Shown: positions 17,237 to 27,054, counted from the stretch's first letter. The stretch is DNA of 64,000 nt from Bacteroidales bacterium (GCA_017449525.1 JAFTFL010000012.1:1-64000); one strand, 5' to 3'. Made by a program: numbers and translations. The notes: a model not told the origin generated them from the sequence alone.

Positions 17237-19735
17237 ATGACGATAGGGGATGTTATAGAAATTGTGCGACCGCAAAGGTGCTCGATATCGAATGAAAAAG
17301 ACGTGGTTGACACGCTATTGACCGATAGCCGCAGCCTTTCAAATCCTTCGAGAACCCTCTTCTTTGCTATAACTACCAGAAGAAATTCTGGTGTGTACTA
17401 TATTGAAGAATTGTACGAAAAAGGAGTCCGCAGTTTTGTGGTACCGAGCGATTATGCAGGGATTTCAGATTATGGTTTCAGCAGATTGCAGGATGTAAAT
17501 GTGATGTATGTAGCCGATGTGGTCGACGCATTGCAGCGACTGGCTGCGCATCATAGGAATCAGTATGCCCTTCCCGTGGTAGGAATAACTGGTAGCAATG
17601 GGAAGACTATTGTGAAGGAGTGGGCGGTACAGATGCTTTCGGCAGACAAGAAAGTGGTGGCGAGCCCGAGGAGTTACAATTCGCAAATTGGAGTTCCTCT
17701 TTCTGTCTGGCAGATGACCGAAGGCGACGAGTTGGCTATATTTGAGGCTGGAATATCCGAGCAGGGGGAGATGGACAGACTGCGAAATGTTATTCAGCCA
17801 ACGATTGGGATCTTTACAAATATAGGTCAGGCACACGATGAAGGTTTTGTGGATAGAAGACAGAAAATTGCTGAGAAGTTGAAGCTTTTTGAGCATTGTC
17901 GAGTTCTGATTTATTGTTCGGATCATGATGCTATACATGCTGCGGTCTTGGGAAATGCTGCGTTTCGTCAAGTGGATCGATTTACATGGGGTAACTCAGA
18001 TGATTGTAATTTGCGCATCCAATCGGTTCAAAGTGAACGGCGTGTTACTAAGATTCAACTGAAGTTTGCAGGACAATCCTTTGAGGTCAAGATACCATTT
18101 GTCGACAAGGCATCGATTGAGAATGCACTGCACTGCATCTCCTTAATGTGCTGTTTAGGGTATGCTCCAGAACAAATAGCACAGAGGTGTGGAGCACTTA
18201 CACCCATTGCAATGCGCATGGAGCGAATGGATGCAGTGGGAGGCTGTGTCTTGATAAACGACAGCTACAGCTTAGATTTAAGTTCGCTAAACATTGCATT
18301 GGACTATTTGCAGACGGAGCATCGTCTTAACTACCGTACTCTCATTTTGAGCGATGTCCCGCAGACGGGTTTGGATGCAGAGTTGTTGTATACAAGAGTT
18401 GCGGACATCGTAGTGCAACATGGTGTCCGAAAGTTCATTGCAATAGGCGAATCAATTGGGCGGTGGCAACATCTTTTCAGTGAGGTGGATGCCTTTTTCT
18501 ACAATACTACCGAAGAGTTCCTTCACAAGCATCCCTTATCCTCTTTCCAACAGGAAATGATATTGCTTAAGGGGGCTCGTGTATTTCATTTTGAGGAAAT
18601 AGCAAAGGCACTTCAGCAACACACTCATGAAACAGTTCTTGAGGTAAGTCTGTCTGCATTGACTCAAAACCTTACGTATTATCGTTCGCGGTTATGGCCA
18701 GCGACCAAGTTGATGGCTATGGTAAAAGCGGCGTCGTATGGCGCGGGTACAGTCGAGATAGCAAATGCATTGCAGTATAATCAAGTGGATTATCTAACAG
18801 TGGCCTATGCAGATGAGGGGGTAGAATTGCGACGAGGAGGTATTACTATTCCTATTATGGTGATGAACCCGGAGGAAGCAAGTTATGGAGATTTGATACG
18901 CTATCGGCTTGAGCCGGATGTGTATAGTTTTCGCGTGCTCAGGTCGTTTATGCTGTATGCGGCGAATAATGGATGTCGAGAGTCGAAGGTTCCTATCCAC
19001 ATTGAGTTTGATACAGGCATGCACCGTCTTGGTTTTTCTGGAATGGACATTAAGGATTTAGCTGCTATGCTTACTGGATCAGACTGCCCATTGCAAGTGA
19101 AATCAATCTTCTCCCACTTGGCTTGTAGCGAAGACGAGTTGATGGATTCCTTTACTCAAGCACAAATCGAACGCTTCCGTATGTGGAGTGATGAACTGTC
19201 GAATCACTTTCCAGCGTCCAATATTTGTAGGCATATTTTGAACTCGTCAGGAATCACTCGGTTCCCCAATGCGCAGATGAATATGGTACGGCTGGGTATT
19301 GGGTTATACGGTATTTCGCCAGAACCAAATGTTCAGCAAAACCTTGCATTGGTGAGCCGGTTAAGAAGTCGGATTTCGCAGATAAAGACTATTGAGAGAG
19401 GTGATTCTGTTGGGTATAACTGTGGCTGGGTGGCACCAAGGCGTTCGAATATCGCCATAGTGCCAATTGGATATGCGGACGGATTGTTTAGAGCATTGGG
19501 GGGTGGTGTCGGCTGTTTCTATCTTCATGGACACAAGGTTCCGATTGTTGGAAAGGTGTGCATGGATATGTGTTTTGTTGATGTTACAAGCGTTGAGTGT
19601 TCAGAATATGATGAGATTACGCTCTTTGAAACGGCAGAACAACTGCAGGAATTGGCTGCAGCGGCATCAACGATACCTTATGAACTCTTGACAGCTATAT
19701 CGCCTCGAGTAAAACGAGTGTATGTTCAGGAATAG
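17237..19735 (+). CDS. Bifunctional UDP-MurNAc-tripeptide:D-Ala-D-Ala ligase / alanine racemase (MurF-Alr)
   Basis: About 832 residues; the ATG at 17237 is preferred over a TTG 60 nt upstream because MurF homology begins there. Residues 1-455 are MurF, with the ATP loop GITGSNGKT (Lys123) and later NDSYSLDLSSL. From about 465 the protein is alanine racemase, with PLP-binding Lys497 in MAMVKAASYGAG and the C-terminal active-site region VGKVCMDMCFVD. The fused enzyme couples D-Ala supply with addition of D-Ala-D-Ala to the peptidoglycan precursor in the cytoplasm. This fusion is a known Bacteroidota arrangement. Confidence 0.95.
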   Translation: MTIGDVIEIVRPQRCSISNEKDVVDTLLTDSRSLSNPSRTLFFAITTRRNSGVYYIEELYEKGVRSFVVPSDYAGISDYGFSRLQDVNVMYVADVVDALQRLAAHHRNQYALPVVGITGSNGKTIVKEWAVQMLSADKKVVASPRSYNSQIGVPLSVWQMTEGDELAIFEAGISEQGEMDRLRNVIQPTIGIFTNIGQAHDEGFVDRRQKIAEKLKLFEHCRVLIYCSDHDAIHAAVLGNAAFRQVDRFTWGNSDDCNLRIQSVQSERRVTKIQLKFAGQSFEVKIPFVDKASIENALHCISLMCCLGYAPEQIAQRCGALTPIAMRMERMDAVGGCVLINDSYSLDLSSLNIALDYLQTEHRLNYRTLILSDVPQTGLDAELLYTRVADIVVQHGVRKFIAIGESIGRWQHLFSEVDAFFYNTTEEFLHKHPLSSFQQEMILLKGARVFHFEEIAKALQQHTHETVLEVSLSALTQNLTYYRSRLWPATKLMAMVKAASYGAGTVEIANALQYNQVDYLTVAYADEGVELRRGGITIPIMVMNPEEASYGDLIRYRLEPDVYSFRVLRSFMLYAANNGCRESKVPIHIEFDTGMHRLGFSGMDIKDLAAMLTGSDCPLQVKSIFSHLACSEDELMDSFTQAQIERFRMWSDELSNHFPASNICRHILNSSGITRFPNAQMNMVRLGIGLYGISPEPNVQQNLALVSRLRSRISQIKTIERGDSVGYNCGWVAPRRSNIAIVPIGYADGLFRALGGGVGCFYLHGHKVPIVGKVCMDMCFVDVTSVECSEYDEITLFETAEQLQELAAAASTIPYELLTAISPRVKRVYVQE

Positions 19736-19809
19736 TAGATATATGAGTGTAGGGTAGGAGAGATGCCAAAGGTATGTAATTATTAGGTTCTAATATACTA
19801 AGGAGAGAG

Positions 19810-20505
19810 ATGCAAATGAGTCCTTTATTTCAAAGAAAAATGAAGTTGGGAGAGGTGATTGCTGCCAATCATAATCTGATTTTAATGTTGCCAAGGTTTG
19901 GCATACCTCTTGGTTTTGGAGAGAAGACTGTGCAGGAAGTGTGTGATGAATATGGGGTACCAGTAGATTTTCTACTTTTGGTCTGCAATGTTTATACGTA
20001 TGATGAGTATGAACCAACGACTGCAGATTTCGAGCAAATGGATATGAGTATGCTTGTCTCTTATCTACTGGCATCACACAACTACTACTTGAATGAGAGG
20101 CTTCCTCACATAAAGCAACATCTATGTCATGTCGTGGGTAGCGTTGGCGGTCGTGTGGAACAGGTATTGACAACCTTCTATGATGATTACCAGCAGGAGG
20201 TTGGGGAACATTTCAAATTTGAAGAGTGCGAAGTCTTCCCATTGCTACAAAAACTGCAACAGGGTGAACGGTTGACGGCAAAGGTTTCAGTGCATTTTTC
20301 CTCTGCGCATGCTAATATTGAGGATAAATTGAGCGATTTAACGCGTATTGTATACAAGTATTTGCCCTCAAATATTCTTCCGACTGAATCCATAGAACTG
20401 GTGTTCGACATCCTTCAATTAGCTGCCGATATAGAAAAACATACTGTTATTGAGGAGAAAATTCTGCTGCCCTACATTAAACTCCTTGAAAGGAGGACGT
20501 TATGA
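19810..20505 (+). CDS. Hemerythrin HHE domain protein with ScdA-type N-terminus
   Basis: A 231-residue protein. Residues about 10-60 resemble the short N-terminal domain of ScdA/YtfE-like proteins (LGEVIAANHNLILMLPRFGIPLGFGEKTVQEVC). From about residue 80 a four-helix hemerythrin domain follows, with candidate iron ligands His90 (LLASHNYYL), His98, a GEHFKFEECEVFPLL helix, SSAHANIED and EKHTVIEEKILLPYI. Relatives bind di-iron and act in oxygen or nitric-oxide sensing or iron-sulfur repair. It lacks the Cys-rich start of true ScdA. Its stop overlaps the start of the LuxR regulator by 4 nt, so the pair is one operon. An AAGGAGAGAG element precedes the ATG. Confidence 0.8.
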   Translation: MQMSPLFQRKMKLGEVIAANHNLILMLPRFGIPLGFGEKTVQEVCDEYGVPVDFLLLVCNVYTYDEYEPTTADFEQMDMSMLVSYLLASHNYYLNERLPHIKQHLCHVVGSVGGRVEQVLTTFYDDYQQEVGEHFKFEECEVFPLLQKLQQGERLTAKVSVHFSSAHANIEDKLSDLTRIVYKYLPSNILPTESIELVFDILQLAADIEKHTVIEEKILLPYIKLLERRTL

Positions 20506-21086
20506 TAAAGCACAAGTCCAGTCTTTTGATTGTTGAACCTTCAGAAATTATTGTCAGAGGGTTGCAGTCTATCCTCTCCGAAACGGATGATTTTAATGTG
20601 CTGGCACCTTTGAGTGATTGCTCTTCTTTAGCGGAGCGATTGTCGGCCTTGGCTCCAGATGTTTTACTCATAAATCCTACGATGCTAATCACCCAATATC
20701 GTAGCCAGTTGGCAACACTGCAGATGCAGCGTCCTGCAATGGCGATAGTGGCCTTGGTCTATCAGTATGTAGAACCAAGTCTACTGCAGTCGTTTCGAAC
20801 GGTATTGGATATTAGGGATCATGCAAACCATGTTAGGACTCTGCTCCGTGATGCGTCTGTTGACAACATGCCACAAGAAGATATGAGTTCGACGGGTGAG
20901 TTGAGCGATCGCGAGATAGATGTTTTGATGCTTGTGGCAAAGGGACTGAGCAGTAAAGAGATTGCTGATCAACTGTGCATTTCTGTACACACGGTCAGTA
21001 CACACCGAAAAAATATTACGAGGAAAACGGGTATTAAATCTGTTGCTGGTTTAGCCGTATATGCTATGCTACACAACCTCACTTAG
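20502..21086 (+). CDS. LuxR-type transcriptional regulator with degenerate receiver domain
   Basis: A 194-residue protein. The C-terminal 65 residues are a clear LuxR/FixJ helix-turn-helix (LSDREIDVLMLVAKGLSSKE, then IADQLCISVHTVSTHRKNI). The N-terminal 120 residues look like a response-regulator receiver that has lost its chemistry: the acidic pair is replaced by VEPSEI, the phospho-acceptor position is Asn58 (DVLLINP), and no conserved lysine is seen. It therefore probably does not respond to a histidine kinase. Its ATG overlaps the hemerythrin gene, which suggests the hemerythrin protein supplies the signal. That link is inference. Confidence 0.82.
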   Translation: MIKHKSSLLIVEPSEIIVRGLQSILSETDDFNVLAPLSDCSSLAERLSALAPDVLLINPTMLITQYRSQLATLQMQRPAMAIVALVYQYVEPSLLQSFRTVLDIRDHANHVRTLLRDASVDNMPQEDMSSTGELSDREIDVLMLVAKGLSSKEIADQLCISVHTVSTHRKNITRKTGIKSVAGLAVYAMLHNLT

Positions 21087-21218
21087 AGGTTTAGGTGTGG
21101 AAGTTGATTGCTACAAGATGGTTGGTGGCCAAGTTGACACTTCCCAACAAATCGTGGGATATACCGTCGTGGGGCTTTCTCTTTGCTGGAGAAAATGTAG
21201 AGGGCAGGGTCGATTGGT

Positions 21219-22028
21219 TCAGAAATAGCAGGTTGATACGAAGTTGCGTAGCCGGAGTTTGACGTAGTCGCGTTCTTCAATTAGAGCCATGTGAGCCACA
21301 TCTGCTAAAATCAGAACTTCCGCGTGTTTAGCCTCCATAGCAACCACCATGCCGTATTCGAGTGGAAGTTTTGTGTCCTCCTTCCCTAAAATGTATAGTG
21401 TTGGTACTTCGAGTTGTTGTAGGACATGTATTCGTGAGGGACGCAACGCCATTCCTTGAATTGCAGCTACAATCCCTTCCTGGGGTGTTTCAAGGCAGGT
21501 ATCTTGAAGGTCTTTGATGTCCTGATTGAGTGCAACGCGACGAGTTGGTGCAAATAACTCAGAGATGTATCCAATGACGAAGGCAGGGGTATTCGATCTT
21601 ACAGTCTGTAAATTTGTTTCCCGACTCTGTATTTGCTCGGGGGTATCAGCAAATGCGTGTGAGTTGACAAGCCCCAATCCTCGAAGCAAGTACGGATAGT
21701 GCTCTGCAAAGGCAAGCGCAACATATCCGCCCATGGAGTGTCCAACCATCACACATTGTTCGACACCAATCTCATTCAAGATGGCTCGAACGGCTTCTGC
21801 CATAAAGTCCATGGTGTGGACGTTGTCGTAGACATCACTATATCCATGTCCAGGTAGGTCTATGGCGACGATGTGTATGCTACGCATGTATGTTAGGGTA
21901 TAGGAACTCCACACATCAAGATTCTGTAAAAAGCCATGCAGCAGGACCAAAGTTTGGGCATGCTCCTTGCCTTCTTCCCGAAAGTGAATCCTGTGTCCTT
22001 TGTACGTCAGCGTCCTATGTAGTTCCAT
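21219..22028 (-). CDS. Alpha/beta fold hydrolase
   Basis: A 269-residue single-domain hydrolase. The oxyanion region LLHGFLQN is at residues 29-36, the nucleophile elbow GHSMGG (Ser97) follows, an Asp lies in ILGKEDTKLP and the catalytic His in DVAHMALIEE. No signal peptide, so cytoplasmic. The substrate is not evident; relatives include haloperoxidase- and MhpC-like esterases. It is convergent with the regulator gene at 20.5 kb and has its own promoter just upstream. Confidence 0.85.
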   Translation of the reverse strand: MELHRTLTYKGHRIHFREEGKEHAQTLVLLHGFLQNLDVWSSYTLTYMRSIHIVAIDLPGHGYSDVYDNVHTMDFMAEAVRAILNEIGVEQCVMVGHSMGGYVALAFAEHYPYLLRGLGLVNSHAFADTPEQIQSRETNLQTVRSNTPAFVIGYISELFAPTRRVALNQDIKDLQDTCLETPQEGIVAAIQGMALRPSRIHVLQQLEVPTLYILGKEDTKLPLEYGMVVAMEAKHAEVLILADVAHMALIEERDYVKLRLRNFVSTCYF

Positions 22029-22058
22029 GCAACCCTATCAGATGTAGTTAACCACATG

Positions 22059-22087
22059 CAAAAATACTGCTTTCTCAAAGTTTGCAA
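22059..22087 (-). promoter_or_regulatory. Promoter of the alpha/beta hydrolase gene
   Basis: On the minus strand TTG (22087-22085) and TATTTTTG (22066-22059) are separated by 18 nt, matching the Bacteroidota -33/-7 consensus. The -7 box lies 30 nt before the start codon. Confidence 0.55.
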
Positions 22088-22122
22088 TATTCAGTGTGTG
22101 TAAAGTAATGCGCCACTCGTTG

Positions 22123-24948
22123 TTAATAATTGTTATTAGAGAAGAATGTTACGTACACTTCAGTCGTGCCGTTCTTTTTGGTGGATTTACTGTTTTGGGG
22201 TGAGCATCCGATTCGTTCTTTGTCTACACCCAACTCGATTAATTTGTCTTTGATTTCGGTACAAAGCTGAACGGCTCTCTGAAAATCCGTTGTTGATGTT
22301 TTTGTGTCTGTCAGGGATACAGAAAGTTCTATGTTGATGTGGTTGTTTTCTCGTAGACAAGAGGCAATATTGAGTAGCTCTTTAGAACCTAATGCATAGA
22401 ATTGTTGGTAGTTGCTATTAAACAGAACAGCAGGTAGCATCATTTCTACAGACTGTTGCTGCAGACTCTCTGCGTCTATCGCAATAGATGATGTTTTGAG
22501 AATGGAATCAATCTGAACATCCTGTGGAACTACTACAATGGATGGAATGAAATATTTCTTTCTGTTGTAATCCGTTGGGTATATGAGATATGACTGAGAT
22601 TCATTGCATTGAATGTTCGCTGTTGGACTGTAGGGTGACAAGTGTAGTTCTTTAATCATGCGTTGTGTGTTCAAGTCCCAGACCTCGAGTTGTGTTGAAA
22701 GGGTGGGAGAACTGATACGGATGTTTTTTTCTGCCTGTTTATCTCCGTAAAGTAATGGAGTAGAGTATAGGGCATAATGACCTTGTTGATTGGAACAAAA
22801 AAGTAGGCGTCCGCTTGCGTGATGTATTGAGATGGATTGTTCTCGGAAACCAGAATTGACTTCTTTTCCGTAGTTTACAGCGGGCGACCATGCTGTCCAA
22901 TCATCTTTAGAGGTACGTTGAGAGAAGTAAATGTCCCCGTACCCTAAGCCAGCTCGTCCGTCGGAAATAAAGTAGAGGGTCATCATGTCATCGCTTATAG
23001 CAGGACATCTCTCACTATATATGCTGTTTATGTTGACTCCAAGATTGATTGCCTCGCCCCATCCTTTCTCTGTAAGTGGAATGAGATAGATGTCCGTGGC
23101 TAATGCTGTATCTCCGTGAAAATAAGAATTAGAAGGCTGGCAATTCAAGCCCCCTATCCGGTCGCTTGCTACCAGCATGCCACTGCCGTCTGGAACCATG
23201 TGCGCATCAACGGTATACAATCCTTGGTTGACAGAGGGGAGGCTGTCACTTAGTTCCCATGTCTTATTTTCGTTGCGATGAAACATAAATACTCTGCCTT
23301 CCTTACCGACAAGCATGCCCTCATCGTGGTCAAAGAGACTATAGAACCGCAGTTGGTTATTGTCCATTCCAGACAGGGATAGCATACCATTGCTTTTCCA
23401 TTTGTACTTCTTTCCAGTAACGCTATGTGCTGTTTGTATAGTAGTATGTCCTTCAGAGCTTACATGTGTATAGTATAGAGTATGACCATCTTCTGTGAGC
23501 ATAGCGTCTTGTATGTCATAATTAGGGCTGACTTCAGACGAGACTGTCTTGCGCTTATCCGTAGGAGTCTTGATGAGATTTATTAGGTCATTGTATTGAG
23601 TTGTGCAGTATGATTCGAAGCACAGGTCAAAGAATTCGATGCGATTTAGTACGGCATTCCATGATTTGGAAGCAATGAGCGACTGGAGCAGCCGTACCAT
23701 GGCAACATAGGATATATCCTTCCCAGTTAGGTCGTACACCATGTTCGCATTGGCACGAAACGAGGTGTTTTGAGGTGGTGTTAGTAGGTTTATCTTGTCG
23801 ATTCGTGCAGCCTCTCGCAAGTCTTCCTCAAGCGCTACAGTGTATGGGAAAGAGGGGTAGTCTTGGCGAAAACGAAGCAGTGGAGCACTATTTCCTTCGG
23901 AAGTATGCCATGCGTACACCTCTCTCATAATGCTATTGTGCTGCTCATCCAGGGGGAATTCGTTGATGTAGATTCTGGCAGCTTCAGTATTATGGCCGTC
24001 TATTATCATAGAACGTAGTCGTCGCATCGCATCATTAACTATGGCGACGTTGTTTGAGTGAAGTGCCAAATCCGCCAGTTCACGAGCTGTCGACACTTTG
24101 CGACTTTCCATTAGCCGAAGAGAATCGTATGCGTCCAGTGCGTTGATATATTCGTTGGCGTATGGATAGGATTTTAGGAATTGCAGATACGCTTCAGCCG
24201 AGCCTTGTCTGCGTGCGTCTTCATAGGCCAAGCTGGCTTTACGTTTCTTGATGGCTCTCTCCACGTTCTCCACGTCAGCGTAAGCTCCTGCAATATTGTC
24301 GACTTGCTGTGGAGTTTGTGCTGAAATGAGCTGTCGCTCCATCATTAGACCCAGTTCGTTGCCGCATACCAAGGCGGCTTCTGTGCCACGATAATTCTGG
24401 ATAAACTGATGGTACGCATCCGTACTTCCTGTTTGCAGGGTGTGTAGCAAGGACTGCTGGAGCCGTTTGCGATCCACCTGTCTCTTTATGGCTGTCTCGT
24501 TGGCAAACGTGTTGACAATGTCGCGCAGTTGTGCTTCGGAATAGCGAGTGCTATCTGTCGCCAGTTCGTGGAACATTGTGTTTGTGATAGACCTCCGTTC
24601 CTCCCTTATAACGGAGAGGGTGATATGACGCCTAATGAGTCGTATGGTTTCTCGGTATCTTTTTTTATCTTGCAGCGCGGCGGTGTAGGATGTTTCGGCC
24701 TGTGAGATATATTTCATGGCCAGTGTGATATTCCGCATGCTGTTGTTTGTATCTGCATAGAATTGGGCAAGATGGTATTGCGTTCCGATGTCGTTAGGGT
24801 TAGACTTAAGTTCTTTGCATAGTTTTTGGTACTGCTTTTGCCAATCAGGGGAGCTGCTACCATCTGTGGCCTTTTGAGCATGCGACACATTGAATGTGGC
24901 CAACAGGATATACCATCCCGCTATTAACCATAGCCGTTTATTTAGCAT
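22123..24948 (-). CDS. PD40 beta-propeller protein with degenerate OmpA-like C-terminus
   Basis: A 941-residue secreted protein with a signal peptide ending near SHAQK. Residues about 30-480 are alpha-helical with TPR-like spacing (GTQYHLAQFYADTNNS). From about 480 to 720 there are PD40/TolB-type propeller strands (MLTEDGHTLYYTHVS, PAISDDMMTLYFISDGRAGLGYGDIYFS). The last 110 residues resemble OmpA (GSKELLNIASCLRENNHINI, then a KLIELGV segment) but lack the usual NxxLSxxRA core. The plan is like PorE of the T9SS and like the 52.5 kb gene here, so a periplasmic envelope role is likely but not shown. It overlaps the upstream gene by 11 nt. Confidence 0.7.
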   Translation of the reverse strand: MLNKRLWLIAGWYILLATFNVSHAQKATDGSSSPDWQKQYQKLCKELKSNPNDIGTQYHLAQFYADTNNSMRNITLAMKYISQAETSYTAALQDKKRYRETIRLIRRHITLSVIREERRSITNTMFHELATDSTRYSEAQLRDIVNTFANETAIKRQVDRKRLQQSLLHTLQTGSTDAYHQFIQNYRGTEAALVCGNELGLMMERQLISAQTPQQVDNIAGAYADVENVERAIKKRKASLAYEDARRQGSAEAYLQFLKSYPYANEYINALDAYDSLRLMESRKVSTARELADLALHSNNVAIVNDAMRRLRSMIIDGHNTEAARIYINEFPLDEQHNSIMREVYAWHTSEGNSAPLLRFRQDYPSFPYTVALEEDLREAARIDKINLLTPPQNTSFRANANMVYDLTGKDISYVAMVRLLQSLIASKSWNAVLNRIEFFDLCFESYCTTQYNDLINLIKTPTDKRKTVSSEVSPNYDIQDAMLTEDGHTLYYTHVSSEGHTTIQTAHSVTGKKYKWKSNGMLSLSGMDNNQLRFYSLFDHDEGMLVGKEGRVFMFHRNENKTWELSDSLPSVNQGLYTVDAHMVPDGSGMLVASDRIGGLNCQPSNSYFHGDTALATDIYLIPLTEKGWGEAINLGVNINSIYSERCPAISDDMMTLYFISDGRAGLGYGDIYFSQRTSKDDWTAWSPAVNYGKEVNSGFREQSISIHHASGRLLFCSNQQGHYALYSTPLLYGDKQAEKNIRISSPTLSTQLEVWDLNTQRMIKELHLSPYSPTANIQCNESQSYLIYPTDYNRKKYFIPSIVVVPQDVQIDSILKTSSIAIDAESLQQQSVEMMLPAVLFNSNYQQFYALGSKELLNIASCLRENNHINIELSVSLTDTKTSTTDFQRAVQLCTEIKDKLIELGVDKERIGCSPQNSKSTKKNGTTEVYVTFFSNNNY

Positions 24949-25495
24949 TGCCAGTACTGACTTTTAGAGAGGAAATTATTGCGCTGAAGCGTGGGTCGAA
25001 TTGTTTGAAAGTGTCCAAGGTCGTCTCGCACCGAAATTCGATGGCTGTGTTCTTCACTTTGAAGTAAACCATTCTGAACTGGTAGTCCCGTTTCTCTTTG
25101 GCATCGGTGTATGCACCGACGTATCCCAATCCTTTTTGCGGTACGCCTTTAGTGTACTCTTCTATGGATTCAAATGGCTGATGCACATAGCGCGAGTATG
25201 CCAAGTCGTATACAGAACCCGTGTAGTTGCGGTGCACGTATATTTTGACGAAGGGCACGATAGTATCCCCGTGGGGGCTGACCACATCTTCTGCAGCATA
25301 AGAATATAAATACACACTCACATCTTTGTTGACTTCGTAGGTCTCCAGATACTTCCATTCCCCACTGGGAAGTGTGAAACTGACGTCGGTGCCTGGTATC
25401 TTGTTGGTCTGAGCGACGGCTGAGGTGATAGACACCAGAATAAACAGAGCGGAGAATACGGTGTGTCGAATGATTCTGTTGATTTGATTTGTCAT
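24938..25495 (-). CDS. Secreted PsbP-like hypothetical protein
   Basis: A 185-residue protein with a signal peptide (hydrophobic 12-27, cleavage after AVAQ) and a beta-rich domain. The domain begins IPGTDVSFTLPSGEWKYLE and ends FDPRFSAIISSLKV, which resembles the PsbP/DcrB-like fold used by many small periplasmic proteins. No catalytic motif is seen. Its 3' end overlaps the start of the 941-residue PD40 protein by 11 nt, so the two are made together and may interact. Confidence 0.6.
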   Translation of the reverse strand: MTNQINRIIRHTVFSALFILVSITSAVAQTNKIPGTDVSFTLPSGEWKYLETYEVNKDVSVYLYSYAAEDVVSPHGDTIVPFVKIYVHRNYTGSVYDLAYSRYVHQPFESIEEYTKGVPQKGLGYVGAYTDAKEKRDYQFRMVYFKVKNTAIEFRCETTLDTFKQFDPRFSAIISSLKVSTGNAK

Positions 25496-25556
25496 GGGTG
25501 TTGCGAAAATCAGTTGTACCTGTGGTATACTTTGTTGTATCTTGTAAATAATGGGG

Positions 25557-26792
25557 CTATATTTCGTTTTCGTCTTGTTGTCTTTTCCTTAGTAAGTTAC
25601 GGTATAGGCTGAGCAGTTGGTCTGTGAGTTTTGAATTGTCGTAACGTTCATATGCCAGTCTCTGTGCCTCCAAGCCTATGGAGTCCCGTGCTTGGTCATT
25701 GAGAAGGGCGAATACGACTTGTTGTGCAAATTCGTCAGCATCCTGGCCGATGAGCATGTTTGTGCCATTCGTGATGTTGATGCCTTCTGCACCAACGGGG
25801 GTACTCACCACACACTTGCCTGACGACATGGCCTCAATAATTTTGATTCTCATGCCACCGCCAGATAGCAGAGGCACCACGCACAATTGCTTGTCCTCAA
25901 TAAATGATTTGGCATTTGCCACTTCCCCTACCACCTTCACACCGTCTGGCACTTGCCAGTCTGTCGGCATGTGCCGGCCTGCAAGGTGTAGTGTGGCATC
26001 AGGTATCTTGCTTTTTACTTTGGGCCAGATTGCTCTGAGAAACCATTGAATCCCTTCTATGTTGGGCTCCCAGTCCATGGATCCTAAGTGGTACACAGAA
26101 TGAGGTATGGTTGGTTGGGGTGCATCACCAGCGTCGGAGGTGTTGTCTTTCGGCACGTCTACCCCAAAAGGTAAAGTGATAACCTCTCGTCGAGGAGCAA
26201 TCTCTCTGAAAAAGGATGCGTCCGAATTCGTGATGCTGGCTATGGCATCGAACTTGGGTGCCATATCGCATTCATAAGCGCGTAGGGTTAATGCCAAATG
26301 GCGAAGATAACCCCGTTTGAACGGTATGTGGCAGTTTTGGGCAAGGCGCCTCCAAATCTGATGCTCCACGTTATGAGTGCGGAGCACAACAGGGGCGTTA
26401 CAGCAATCCTTGATCGTTGAGAGATAGGGGGCAAGGAATATGCTCTCTACATGTACAATATCGAAATGATTTTCCGATAGAATCTTCCTGATACGCTTGT
26501 GCATCATGGGGGAGTCAAATCGTTGCACGTTGTAGGACTGTCCGCTCATCATGGCAAACAAGGCAGGCATGGGTCGCACGCTGAGGTCAAGACGGACGGT
26601 TTCAAAATCGGTCGCTTCTTTGTATTCTGTCGGTATGTCTTGGTCCACAACTGGATGTTTTTCGCTGCTGACGCTCAGCACATGGACGTTGCATCCTGCG
26701 CGGAGTAACCCCATGGTGATTTGGTGCATGGCCATCGTTCCTCCATCGGAAGTAGGGTAGGGTGGTTTATAGCATAATTGCAGTACGTTCAC
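25557..26792 (-). CDS. Glycosyltransferase family 4 protein
   Basis: A 411-residue GT-B fold glycosyltransferase. The N-terminal domain starts MNVLQLCYKPPYPTSDGG and has DIVHVESIFLAPYL. The C-terminal donor domain has VYHLGSMDWEPNIEGIQWFL, VVPLLSGGGMRIKIIEAMSSGK and VVSTPVGAEGI, the Gly-rich loop and conserved Glu of group 1 enzymes. No membrane segment. It probably adds a sugar in polysaccharide or LPS synthesis. It is not inside a recognisable polysaccharide cluster, so the product cannot be named. Confidence 0.87.
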   Translation of the reverse strand: MNVLQLCYKPPYPTSDGGTMAMHQITMGLLRAGCNVHVLSVSSEKHPVVDQDIPTEYKEATDFETVRLDLSVRPMPALFAMMSGQSYNVQRFDSPMMHKRIRKILSENHFDIVHVESIFLAPYLSTIKDCCNAPVVLRTHNVEHQIWRRLAQNCHIPFKRGYLRHLALTLRAYECDMAPKFDAIASITNSDASFFREIAPRREVITLPFGVDVPKDNTSDAGDAPQPTIPHSVYHLGSMDWEPNIEGIQWFLRAIWPKVKSKIPDATLHLAGRHMPTDWQVPDGVKVVGEVANAKSFIEDKQLCVVPLLSGGGMRIKIIEAMSSGKCVVSTPVGAEGINITNGTNMLIGQDADEFAQQVVFALLNDQARDSIGLEAQRLAYERYDNSKLTDQLLSLYRNLLRKRQQDENEI

Positions 26793-26981
26793 GACAGTAT
26801 ATCATTATGCGCTCTGATGATGTAACGAGAAATGTGCTACTTTCTTGTTTGAAGTGGTGTATCTTTTCGTGAACAGCCTGTGCTTGTAGTGGTTTTCTCG
26901 TCGTGAAGTAGTGTCGGTTGACTTCGCAGCAGAGAGATGGAACGTTACAATATGAATAACATCTTCTGCTTTGGAATGTCT

Positions 26982-27025
26982 AAAAATGAGCCGGTCCCCC
27001 AGCCGAACAGCCAGAGGACCAGCTC
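26982..27025 (-). terminator. Intrinsic terminator after yitT-type gene
   Basis: Read on the minus strand, GAGCTGGTCC and GGACCGGCTC close a long stem whose inner part also pairs through G-T pairs around a UGUUCG loop (27025-26988). It is followed by ATTTTTA (26987-26981). The stem length and T-run make a strong intrinsic terminator. Confidence 0.65.
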
Positions 27026-27054
27026 CCCTAATAACCCAAAAAACATTCTCTGTG

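Noticed and set aside
21083-21280. 65-codon frame on the minus strand at the end of the LuxR gene
   Set aside because: It lies across two convergent gene ends and has no resemblance to any family.
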